Shown: in pieces, positions 55,702-64,000 of the stretch | How the letters are laid out: each line of letters opens with the position of its first letter | Position numbering within the stretch: the first letter of the stretch is position 1 | NCBI GenBank assembly: GCA_958510825.1 | Contig: OY294048.1 | Span: 18,865,589 to 18,929,588 of the forward strand | Reading direction: 5' to 3' | Source of the DNA: Brachypterus glaber | Lineage: Eukaryota; Arthropoda; Insecta; Coleoptera; Kateretidae | DNA: 64,000 nt | Made by a program: the position numbers and the translations under genes | The notes under the pieces: generated by a model | What the model saw: the letters and a program-made list of their open reading frames with translations, nothing else | What the model was told of the DNA's origin: nothing | Databases searched by the model: none

Positions 55702-56144
55702 TAACCCTATAAAACTCCATTATCTTTTGCAATCTTATGTTAAAAATGAAAATAGCTGGGCATGTCTCTAAAAATATCCTGTATAATCCAGTTGATTCTG
55801 ATCAATTGTCTGATGGCCTCCGCGTGAGCAGACGAGTCGAAAAAGAATTGGTCGACAATAATTACGGAGAGATATTAGAATATTATAAAATGTATACAAG
55901 TAAATAAATTGTTTTTCTATTATTAATTTATCGGCCAAAATTTCCCTTCGTATTGCGTAACTGGTCATTTGCCAATGTTTCTTGTAACTCCATAAATCTC
56001 CATTATCTTTTGCAACCTTATATTAAAAATAAAAATAGCTGGGCATGCCTCTAAAAACATCCTATATAATCAATTCAGTTGATTCTAATCAATTGTCTGA
56101 TGGCATCCACGTGAGCAGCAGTGTCAAAAAAGAATTGGTCAACA

Positions 56145-56770
56145 CAGGGCCTTAACTAGAAATAAAAACTAGGGGGGACTCAGCCCCCAGGGTGGCACGT
56201 TAAAAAAAAGCTTTATCCCTGACAGTTTCAACCAAAACATGGCGCCTCTACACAAGAAAATTGGCATCCAAAGCAAAAACCAAAATTGGCTCCCCAAAAA
56301 TTCATGCAGAGCAAAAAAAAAGCCCAAAAATTACCTTCAAGAAAAATAGCTTTGTCCCTGACGGTTTCTACCAAATTTGGCGCCCCTGCAAAAAAATCCA
56401 AAAATTACTTTCAATAAGAAAAGCTTTGTCCCTGGCGGTTTCTACCAAACTTGGCAACACAAGAAAATTGGCACCCAAAAAGCAAAGAGAGAGCAAAATT
56501 GGCGCCGCAAAAATTCATGCAGAGCAAAATTGGCGCCTTAAAAAAAAAGCTTTGTACCTGACGGTTTCTACAAACCTTGACGCCCCTGCAAAAAAATCCA
56601 AAAATTACCTTCAAGAAGAAAAGCTTTGTCCCTGGCGGTTTCTACCAAAGTTGGCGCCCCTGAAAAAAAAAATGGCGCCCAAAGGTAGGTGACTTAAAAA
56701 ATACCAGGAGGGGGGGGGGGGCAGCGAAAACGCCAGGCTTAGCCCCCCTGCCTCCCTAGTTACAGCCCTG
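56145..56770. mobile_element. 626-bp hAT-type non-autonomous element (H1), 8-bp duplication
   Basis: Ends CAGGGCCTTAACTAG and (inverted) CAGGGCTGTAACTAG. GGTCAACA flanks both sides (56137-56144, 56771-56778) and the host tandem repeat resumes exactly. The interior repeats the phrases GCTTTGTCCCTG(A/G)CGG and CTACCAAA(C/T)TTGGCGCCCC several times in tandem. CAGGG ends and an 8-bp duplication are hAT hallmarks. The 143-codon frame inside is repeat-derived, not transposase. Confidence 0.9.
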
Positions 56771-57117
56771 GGTCAACAATAATTACGGAGAGATATCAGT
56801 ATAATACAATATGTATAAATGTAAATAAATATCTTTTGTATTATTAATCTACGAGTCAAAAATTTTCTTACCTAATCCATTATTGTTTTTTTGCCAATGT
56901 TTCTTTTAACCCCATAAAACTCCATTATCTTTTGCAACCTTATATTAAAAATTAAAATAGCTGGGCATACCTATAAAAATATCCTGTATAATCCAATTGA
57001 TTCTAATCAATTGTCTGATGGCCTCCGCGTGAGCAGACGAGTCGAAAAAGAATTGGTCAACAATAATTACGGAGAGATATCAGCATATTACAAAATGTAT
57101 ACAAGTAAATAAATATC

Positions 57118-57767
57118 TGAGAGCAGAGAGATTTTGCCGACAGAGAAGATGCCGCCTGACAAGACAGCATCGTCATTTCCATTTCGACAATCCTCAAGTC
57201 AAGTATATACCAAATATATTCAAGTAGAAATATATTCAACGTGTTTTTCATATCAAGATTGCTCGTGGTACAAATTCCCTTGAAAATATGTTAAAACTAA
57301 TTCACAAGATTTTTATGTGAAACATTTAAAAATCTGTGCAACGCTAATTTATTGTAAGTGTAATTTCTTTTTGATTCAATGATATCTTAGTTTGTGCCTT
57401 GTATGTAAAAATAATAATTTTAAATTATTTTAAACATTTTTAGATTTATTTTAAAATTTTAAAATTAATATTAATTTTATATAGTAGTTTTTTCTTATAC
57501 TTTATAAAATCATAAAAATTTTGTTTGTTTAGAGAAAGCTTTTTACTACTTAATAAAACATGCTAAACGTAGCAGCTGGTTAAAATATTTTTCTCTATCA
57601 AAAGAATATTTTTTGCTACGAGTAGTAAGAAATCGTTTAAGAAATTTTCATCAAAAAAAAAAATATATATATATATATATACCTAGATTTTTAAATTTAT
57701 CTTGTAATCGTTATCATAGAAGTTAAACACTGGAAATTTAATTTTTGATATATTTTCTTATTTGTAG
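57118..57767. other. No gene; (AT)n tract at 57661-57681
   Basis: GAGAGCAGAGAGATTTTGCC near 57119 marks a switch to less A/T-rich sequence with no recognisable coding. An (AT)10 microsatellite follows at 57661-57681. Confidence 0.4.
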
Positions 57768-58340
57768 TTATTATTATACTTTCACAGCGCAAGCGCTAGA
57801 ATAGTATTATACGGTAGTTTAGAAATTCCCAAAATCGCCAAAAAACGTCCTAGACAAATAATTATCAAAGAATTATTTGTCTAGATGTGTTTCATGAAAA
57901 CATAAGAAACTTTGAAAATGTGCGTCTGTCTGTCCTTCTGTCTGTCTGTCTGTCTGTCTGTCCGTCCGATGTCATGTTTTTTGTGGACATGGATAACTCA
58001 TTTTCAGGAAATATCAAGTTCTATGAGGGGAAGATCCATATTGTTTTTTTAAAAAATAATCCTTCCAAAAACAAAGTAGTTATTGGGGAAAAACTATCAT
58101 TTTTTAGTTTTTTCATTTTTCGCCAGATTTTAAGTTATTTTTTCAAACAAAATTTTTTGAAAAAAATGTTTTTGTTCTTCAAAAAAAGATTTTTTTTAAT
58201 TATTTTTTTTTATTTTGAGATTTTTTTTTTATTTTTCATTTTAAAGTTTTTTGTTTTTCGCAAAGAAAAATATACAAAAAAAAAGAAAAATTTTGTTTGA
58301 ATTTTTTTTAAGTATTTGGGAAAACGCAATATACCATAAT
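57768..58340 (+). mobile_element. Helentron-like repeat, copy A8
   Basis: The 5' hairpin (ACTTTCACAGCGCAAGCGCT, AGAATAGTATTATACGG) is followed by CAAAATCGCCAAAAAACGTC, TTTCATGAAAACAT and a clean GTCT/GTCC tract at 57925-57966. The TTTTCAGG...AAGTTCTATGAGGGG block and the A/T body come next, ending GGGAAAACGCAATATACC. It is the clearest (GTCY)n in the window. The 137-codon frame at 57887-58300 is noncoding repeat. Confidence 0.68.
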
Positions 58341-58751
58341 AAATTAAATAAATTTTTATTTTACATTCAAATTCTTCAAAACATTCTAATTACCCGTTTT
58401 TTTTACTCAATTAAAAGACTTTAAAATAAAATACCAAGAATACTTAAAAATTACAAATTTGGATTCAGCATAAAAAATACACGAGAAAAAATGTTCTCAT
58501 GCCCTATATATATATTTTTTAATTCACTTTAAAGTGAAATATGAAAATGGAACTTAAAAAATAATTCTTGACTGATTTTTACTCAGCATACGAGAAAAGG
58601 TATTTTTTGCTAGATTTTTTAGCTTAATATGAGTATTTTTTTAAAAAGCTTATATATTTAACTATTTTTAAATCTTTATGGTAAAATATTTCAGACTCAA
58701 AATCTCATCTGTATCTGGAATATAAAATATAATTTAAAGTTTGTAAACTAA
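58341..58751. other. No feature recognised
   Basis: A+T-rich spacer with degenerate ACGAGAAAA / TTTTTTGCTAG phrases. Confidence 0.4.
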
Positions 58752-58893
58752 GGGAACGTTCAAGTAACGCAAATTTTGATCATTTTGAACCCTCCTCCCT
58801 GTAACGCTATTTTCCTATACTATTAACATGGGCGTAACACTCCAAAATGACCCCCCTCCCCCTAGGAGCGTTACGTAATACTTGAACGTTCCT
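58752..58893. mobile_element. GGGAACGTTC MITE (G3), TAA flanks
   Basis: GGGAACGTTCAAGTAACGCA at the left and TACGTAATACTTGAACGTTC at the right, with the full family interior (ACATGGGCGTAACACTCC). TAA on both sides. Confidence 0.85.
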
Positions 58894-59153
58894 TAATGTC
58901 ATTAATAATAATAATAATACTAATATCATATCAACATTAAATCTATATGTTAGTAGATTCCATATTATAAAAACTCTTTCGTTCATTTTTATAATCGTAA
59001 GATTCTTCATCTAATCACCAATTACGCAAAATCATAATCAAAAAGAAATTACAGTTATCAGCATTCCAATCAAGGTGTTCTTCAAAGTAACCGCAGGGGG
59101 TTGACAGTGATAATGAGTGGTGCGCACCCCTAAAATAGGGTGGTGGGGTCCCT
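58894..59153. other. Upstream region of the promoter
   Basis: Becomes less A/T-rich towards the promoter (GTGGTGCGCACCCC near 59119). No separate element recognised. Confidence 0.4.
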
Positions 59154-59219
59154 TATATACTCTCGATGGTCCATGGCATACTCTTCAGTTGTAAAGACAG
59201 TGTTTGTTAGTGAAGTTAG
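59154..59219 (+). promoter_or_regulatory. Arthropod core promoter: TATA box, TCAGTT initiator, DPE-like motif
   Basis: TATATA starts at 59154. The initiator TCAGTT is at 59185-59190, with its A (+1) at 59187, so the TATA box begins at -33. AGTTAG at 59214-59219 falls at +28, matching the RGWYV downstream element. Three motifs at canonical spacing, in a local G+C-richer island, immediately upstream of an ATG and splice donor, are unlikely by chance. Confidence 0.75.
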
Positions 59220-59257
59220 TGTCTGACTGTTACCTGGTGATAGGGACCGCGTGCACC

Positions 59258-59275
59258 ATGCGCGTCTTCGCACAG
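59258..59275 (+). CDS. First coding exon (six codons) of a probable secreted-protein gene
   Basis: ATG at 59258 in good context (GTGCACCATG) opens six codons, MRVFAQ, ending CAG before GTAGGA, a plausible 5' splice site, giving a phase-0 intron. With the initiator at 59187 the exon would be 89 bp with a 71-bp leader. Codons are G+C-rich (CGC GTC TTC GCA CAG), unlike neighbouring DNA. In insects, many cuticular and other secreted-protein genes have exactly this plan: TATA promoter, tiny first exon holding the basic and first hydrophobic residues of the signal peptide, then an intron. That link is inference. No second exon was recognised to 64000, so the rest is probably outside the window. The product is unknown. 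Confidence 0.6.
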
Positions 59276-60534
59276 GTAGGATCACTTTTTTCATTCTTAC
59301 TATTTAGTGTGGACTTTTTTACCGAAATAATTGAAAAAATTAGTGCATAAAAGTGATTGTTTTTCTCAAGTGTTAAGTTTAATTTATCGAAAAAAATAAA
59401 TTTTGTCAACGTTTAAAATAGTTTATAAACCAAATTGTGGCAGGTACTTATTGCATTGATTGATTCAATTGATTTTGAGTCAAAATGTTTTATTTATTGT
59501 TGGTAATTCCTGCGACTTAAGAATTTTTTCGATTAAGTGGCTTTTATTAACTTATTTGCTTAGAACATTTTAAGAATAATAATTGTTCATCTTGAATTAT
59601 TGACTTTTTCGAAAAAAATTAAATTGAAACAAAAATATAGTTACCCGTAGTTAAGTTGGCAAAATTTATAAAACAAAAGATTTATGTTCGGATTGGATCC
59701 AAACAAAGTTTATTCAACAAAATATTTAAATTTTGCTTCTGTTTAATCGCTGGGCCCAGGGGGTTAAACCTAGCGTTACATTTTAGCAAAAGCTAGTTTC
59801 TTTTTAAACTGTTATGTTTTAGCAAATCTAGATTCGGTTTCGGTTTTCCCGTTTACAATTTTTTTCCTTAATGATACAAATATGATTATTTCCATATTAA
59901 AAGAATAATTTTAAAGCAACTTTTTGGTGGTGTAAAATTTGATTGTATATTGCTCATTTTTTAGCTTCAACATACTTAAAGATCTACTTAGTTAGTTGTA
60001 GCCTACAACTATTTCCTTAGTTTATGAAAACAAGTACAAAAATAGGTGTAGGTATTCAATTAAAAATGAGCAGAAGGCAGTAGCTATGGATTTTACCAGG
60101 CAAATGCCCAAAACTCCAAAACTAAGCATATAAATGTTTATAAAAGTAAAGAAAACTGTAATTTAAAGGTTTGCGTTAAAATTACATAAAGTTTATTAGT
60201 TTTTCTTAATATTTGACCAGTTTTTTATCAATTTAGTTCAAAAAATTAAAACTGCTCCATCTATTGGTAAATATTTAAACCTGATATCTGTCACAACAAT
60301 CTGATATAACCTTCAATTTTTGCATTATAATTTGTAAATATGTGCTAAAATTAAATAAAAATCTTTTTTAAGTACTGATTTGATAAAATTATTAAAAAAC
60401 ATTAATTGCTTTATTTAAAAATATGTGTTTTGTTACATTTACAATGTCGAGTCACAAAAAACATTGCTTTAACCTTGTCCGCAGTTTAAAGCCATACAGT
60501 GTTTCATATTTGCAGTCGAAGAGAAAGTATAGTC
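59276..60534. other. Probable first-intron sequence, nothing else seen
   Basis: A+T-rich, no recognisable exon or repeat boundary. Confidence 0.4.
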
Positions 60535-60656
60535 TATAACACGTATGGAATAGTCATTCCGCGTTCGCGGGACCGACATACTCTCCTGCCGGCTCGTATG
60601 ACAAACTTTCCGCTCGCGCGGTATATTGTCTATTCCATACTAGTTATAGAATATAC
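60535..60656. mobile_element. Short foldback with CpG-rich centre
   Basis: AGTATAGTCTATAACACGTA and TATGGAATAG pair with CTATTCCATACTAGTTATAG. The centre has TTCCGCGTTCGCGGGACC and CCGCTCGCGCGG. Similar in style to 41648-41784. Confidence 0.6.
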
Positions 60657-61013
60657 TACTCTGTTTTAAAAAAACATGCAAGAATTTATTTTATAAAGAA
60701 AATTAAACTAGTTACATACTACTTGCCATTAAATAGTTTATTTATTTGTTTTCACTCACATCAAATAAAACTTGATGTACTCGTCTTTAACAACTTTGTT
60801 TTATGTCAACACATTAAGTCAATATTAACATACATTTTATTATTGTTTTTCAATATCGCCAAAGTATTAGTCTTTGATAAAAACTACTGGACTACTGTTT
60901 GAGTACGTAATATGATATTCACTTACTAAAAACCGGGAAAAACGTATTCAAACAAGTCTACTCTAATGTTTTGTAGCGATAAACGCAACGTCGAGCTCCT
61001 TGCTTTAATAATA
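60657..61013. other. No feature recognised
   Basis: A+T-rich spacer. Confidence 0.4.
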
Positions 61014-61228
61014 CAGTAGGTTGGGCTAAATGTGACACCCAGGGTAATTGTGACATGTCCTGTTATAATTCTTCTAAACAAGTTTAAATCCAATCGAAAT
61101 TTTACGCGCAATATTTCATACTGTAAAAAACCTAATGCCAGGGTTGGATTGGATCTAAACTAGTTTAGAAGAATTATAATAGAACATATCACAATTACCC
61201 TGGGTGTCACGTTGAGCCCAACCTACTG
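61014..61228. mobile_element. 215-bp MITE, CAGTRGGTTRGGCT termini, TA duplication (copy 1)
   Basis: CAGTAGGTTGGGCTAAATGT and its inverted right end, flanked by TA (61012-61013, 61229-61230). Arms of about 65 bp (ACACCCAGGGTAATTGTGAC, TTATAATTCTTCTAAAC). Tc1/mariner-type ends. Confidence 0.9.
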
Positions 61229-61577
61229 TAGGCAGTTTTCTTTCATATTCATGTATAAAAATACTAGAGTAAACTAGCAAAACATTTTATAAATACAGGT
61301 GAATATTTTTTTTTCGCAATCTTGTTTACAACAGTTTATGTCAGTACAACACCTCTACTCTATATTTCTCTACTCTGCAGGTTGTCTACCCTTTAACATC
61401 TCTACTCTGTTACGTCTCTACTCTTGTAAATCCCTCCTCTTTTACAGCTACCCTTATAAATCTCTAATTTGTAATATCTCTACCATTTTACATATCTTCT
61501 CTTTTACAACTCTAACCTTAGACATTTCTTTGCTGCTCTACTCTTGGATATATCTACTCTGTGATATCTCCCCCTTT
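61229..61577. other. CT-rich TCTCTAC repeats
   Basis: From about 61350 to 61575 the + strand is built of short degenerate phrases such as CTCTACTCT and ACATCTCTACTCTG, a low-order T/C-rich repeat that produces the 112-codon frame at 61299-61637. Confidence 0.6.
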
Positions 61578-61725
61578 GGGAACGTTCAAGTATTACGTAA
61601 CGCAAATTTTGATAATTTTGGACCCCCCCCCCTGTAACGTTATTTTCCTATACCGTTAACATAGTCGTAACACTCCAAAATGACCCATCCCCTCTAGGAG
61701 GGTTACTTAATACTTGAACGTTCCC
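61578..61725. mobile_element. GGGAACGTTC MITE (G4)
   Basis: Full-length 148-bp copy with both TIRs (GGGAACGTTCAAGTATTACG / TTAATACTTGAACGTTCCC) and family interior, inserted in the TCTCTAC repeat. Confidence 0.87.
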
Positions 61726-62601
61726 TTTTACAAATCTATTCTTTTTAATTTATGCTATTTACTATATTTTTTTATTATTTATTTTCTTGAAAATTATACA
61801 GTGCATGGAGAGCCTCAAATAAGCATTTTCTTGGCTCCATTAATTTAGCACAAAATAAATTCTAAAAATACAAGAATTACTGGACCGAAACTTCAAAAGT
61901 TTATAATAAAAGTGCTTCGCTTTCTTTTCTATTTACAAATACATGATAAAAAAATAGAAACATAAAACAAAATCTACTCAGTTAGAAAATGAATTGGACC
62001 TCCAACAAGTTACAACAAAATCACATTTTGCATAAGGTCGAGAATCAAGAGAAAAAATCTGTTTTTTGAAATACCTTATTTTACTATAAAATTATTTATT
62101 GCGTTAAATAAAAACCGATTTTTTTAGCCAAATTAATGACATCATTTACTGGACATCATGTATTCATCATTTAAATTATCTAGGAATTTTTAATATGCTG
62201 GTAAAATTGGGAAGTTATAGTCTGTTAAATTACAACTTGAAATTTGGACTCCATAATACTAACAGGCACTTTAAGAGGATATTAATAAATAAATGTTAAT
62301 CAAGGCATATTAATTAAGAATAATTATTGGAACAATAATTGTAATTATGCCTTTATTTTTTACTGTATATTTTAAGTTTATCGAAACGATTTATTAACGA
62401 TTTCAAATAAATTGCGAAAATTGTATAGGTACTTGTTTGTGCGTCCTAAAAGTCATAAAACTCATGAAGTTGGTTATGGTAAGCCATATCACAAGCGGAG
62501 AGGCCCCAAAGCTAAATAATTTGTTAATCTGTAATTGAGAGTTCGCAACAATGTTGCCGATAAGAGTCCGATTTGCAGACTTTTTCTTCAGTGAGTGGAT
62601 C
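61726..62601. other. No feature recognised
   Basis: A+T-rich, likely still intron or intergenic. Confidence 0.4.
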
Positions 62602-63555
62602 TAGAGCACTAGTAGGTAGGTTTGTTAGGGTAGGTGGGTAGTTTGAGTGGCTCCGCAGGTTCTAAAATGTTTATAACTTGTTCACATGTAAGTACAGTGG
62701 GTTAGGCTAAATGTGACACCCAGGGTAATTGTGACATGTCCTGTTATAATTCTTCTAAACAAGTTTAAATCAAATCAAAATTTTACGCGAAATGTTTAAT
62801 ACTGTCAAAAACCTAATGCCAGGGTTGGATTGGATATAAACTAGTTTAGAAGAATTATAACAGGACATGCCACAATTACCCTGGGTGTCACATTTAGCCT
62901 AACCCACTGTAGTAATATTTTGTATTTCATTACTAAATAGAAGCAGTAGTAATAAAAGTCCAAACCTAGCAAAACTCGAGTACTCATACAATTTATTATT
63001 AACTAACGTATTACCAATGCTGAATATCCATTAGGGCTAATAATTGCTCATAACCTTGTTTTAAATCTTTTAAAATCTCTTGAGTTTTAGGTAATTTGGT
63101 AGATCATTTATAATAATTTAATTCACACCTTATTATTAGCGAGGCTCTGATTTTACGAAATATCTTTTAGTTCAGAAAGAAAATGAAGAAAAGCCATTTT
63201 TACCTAAAACAAAAATACTTTAGCAACAAAATATTAACAAAATGCACCATTGATTAGCTCTGTACACGGGAAATAAAAAATTACACCATTTTAAAGTTAA
63301 TTCATCTTTAAATAGCATTTATTCGAAAATATTGAGAAAATTAATGCACACTGTAATAAATTATTTTCTATTATTGTCAAACTTTCATGTCAAATAGAAT
63401 AACAGTTAAAATGAAAAATTATTTTGTTTAAATTTTCCTTTTGATGACGCACTTCCGTCCGCCATTTTCTGTCTGAGATTTTGTGTATGTACTCTCTTTT
63501 GTGTAGTGTGTAAACTACCTACCCACCCTAACCAACCTGCCTATCCAGTGCTCTA
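62602..63555. mobile_element. 954-bp hAT-like element, TAGAGCACT termini, 8-bp AGTGGATC duplication
   Basis: TAGAGCACTAGTAGGTAGGT and (inverted) TAGAGCACTGGATAGGCAGG. Arms of about 45 bp share GTTAGGGTRGGTRGGTAGTTT. AGTGGATC lies directly outside both ends (62594-62601, 63556-63563). TAGAG fits the hAT YARNG end consensus. It contains the younger MITE at 62695. Confidence 0.75.
62695..62909. mobile_element. 215-bp MITE, CAGTRGGTTRGGCT termini, TA duplication (copy 2)
   Basis: Same length and nearly the same sequence as 61014-61228. CAGTGGGTTAGGCTAAATGT at the left, inverted match at the right, TA flanks. Nested inside the hAT-like element. Confidence 0.9.
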
Positions 63556-63563
63556 AGTGGATC

Positions 63564-64000
63564 TTGACGGAATTTAAAATTTTTTAGACTTTTTTGGACT
63601 TTTAACTGATATCTTCTAACTACTATTTTGCAGACTTTTTGAAGTTTTTATGGTATAGACATAAAATTCCTTTATTAAGAAATCCTCCATGAGAATTTGC
63701 ACGACTATACTTAAAAATGTTTAAAAAAATAATCCTTATCCTTAGCCGAGGGATAAATCATTATGGGAAGTACAAACGAAAATCTTTTAATTTTTGACAA
63801 GATTTCTAAGATTTTTCATAAATCTCGAATAAAACTTTTAATCATAAATAATGTTTAAATTTCTTCCTGCAGTACCCCTTAGTATTAAATGTTTTTGTGT
63901 TTGATACCGTTCTTATTTATTCGGCACAATCAGAACAAATCGGATATTTCCACAAGGGACGGCGGGTTTTTTGGATTTGTATCATTGGCAACACTGTTAA
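63564..64000. other. No feature recognised to window end
   Basis: A+T-rich. No acceptor site followed by coding sequence could be supported. Confidence 0.4.

Larger units (their letters stand above)
55250..57117 (+). repeat. Tandem array of about 285-bp units, four copies, disrupted
   Basis: Units share CTCCATTATCTTTTGCAA, TAGCTGGGCATG, TGTCTGATGGCCTCC, GCGTGAGCAGACGAGTC and AATTACGGAGAGATAT. Marker CTCCATT lies at 55715, 55998 and 56920. Subtracting the hAT insertion, spacing is 283-288 bp. The first unit (tail at about 55262-55345) is cut by two MITE pieces, and the third is split by the hAT element at 56145. Confidence 0.88.

Noticed and set aside
56261..56692. 143-codon frame inside the hAT element
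   Set aside because: Built from reiterated noncoding modules, with no transposase motif.
57887..58300. 137-codon frame inside a Helentron-like repeat
   Set aside because: It spans the (GTCY)n tract and A/T body. Other copies do not keep the frame.
61299..61637. 112-codon frame
   Set aside because: Arises from T/C-rich TCTCTAC repeats and runs into a MITE.

Overview
This window looks like nuclear DNA from a TE-rich, strongly A+T-rich arthropod genome, most likely an insect. A beetle is a guess I cannot prove from sequence. The evidence is the base composition, several decayed non-LTR retrotransposons, many foldback/MITE families, (GTCY)n 'mini-me/INE-1-like' repeats, and one arthropod-style core promoter (TATA box, TCAGTT initiator, DPE-like element). 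There are no bacterial-type operons, no rRNA or tRNA I can support, and no intact transposase or reverse transcriptase. The only convincing piece of a host gene is a short 5' exon at 59187-59275 (ATG at 59258, six codons, then a 5' splice site). The rest of that gene would lie downstream, beyond a long intron or outside the window.

Layout. 0-10 kb: A+T-rich sequence with a Helentron-like repeat, a hAT fragment, three foldback elements and a 120-bp tandem repeat. 10-17 kb: nested repeats, including a Helentron-like copy inserted in another copy of its own family, a 1.16-kb element flanked by about 22-bp direct repeats, and a jockey-type RT fragment. 17.7-21.1 kb: a 99/99/96-bp higher-order satellite split by a 2.02-kb insertion. 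22-31 kb: MITEs, an RT C-terminus with a restriction-like endonuclease signature, and the 3' end of a second retrotransposon family. 32-39 kb: a non-LTR ORF1 interrupted by a 524-bp MITE, large foldbacks, hAT pieces and an endonuclease fragment. 42-46 kb: three RT pieces, one carrying an 896-bp foldback, and a tandem triplication of a jockey 3' UTR. 46-54 kb: mostly foldbacks, including a mariner-type MITE with a clean TA duplication inside a Helentron-like repeat. 55-57 kb: a roughly 285-bp tandem array invaded by a Harbinger-type MITE and a hAT element. 58-64 kb: the promoter and first exon, then MITEs inside what is probably its first intron.

Nothing here works as a metabolic or defence system. 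The biology on show is layered transposition. Target-site duplications (TA, TWA, TTAA/TTTA, 8 bp) let many elements be assigned to superfamilies, and nesting gives a relative order of insertion. All calls come from reading by eye; no similarity search was run.
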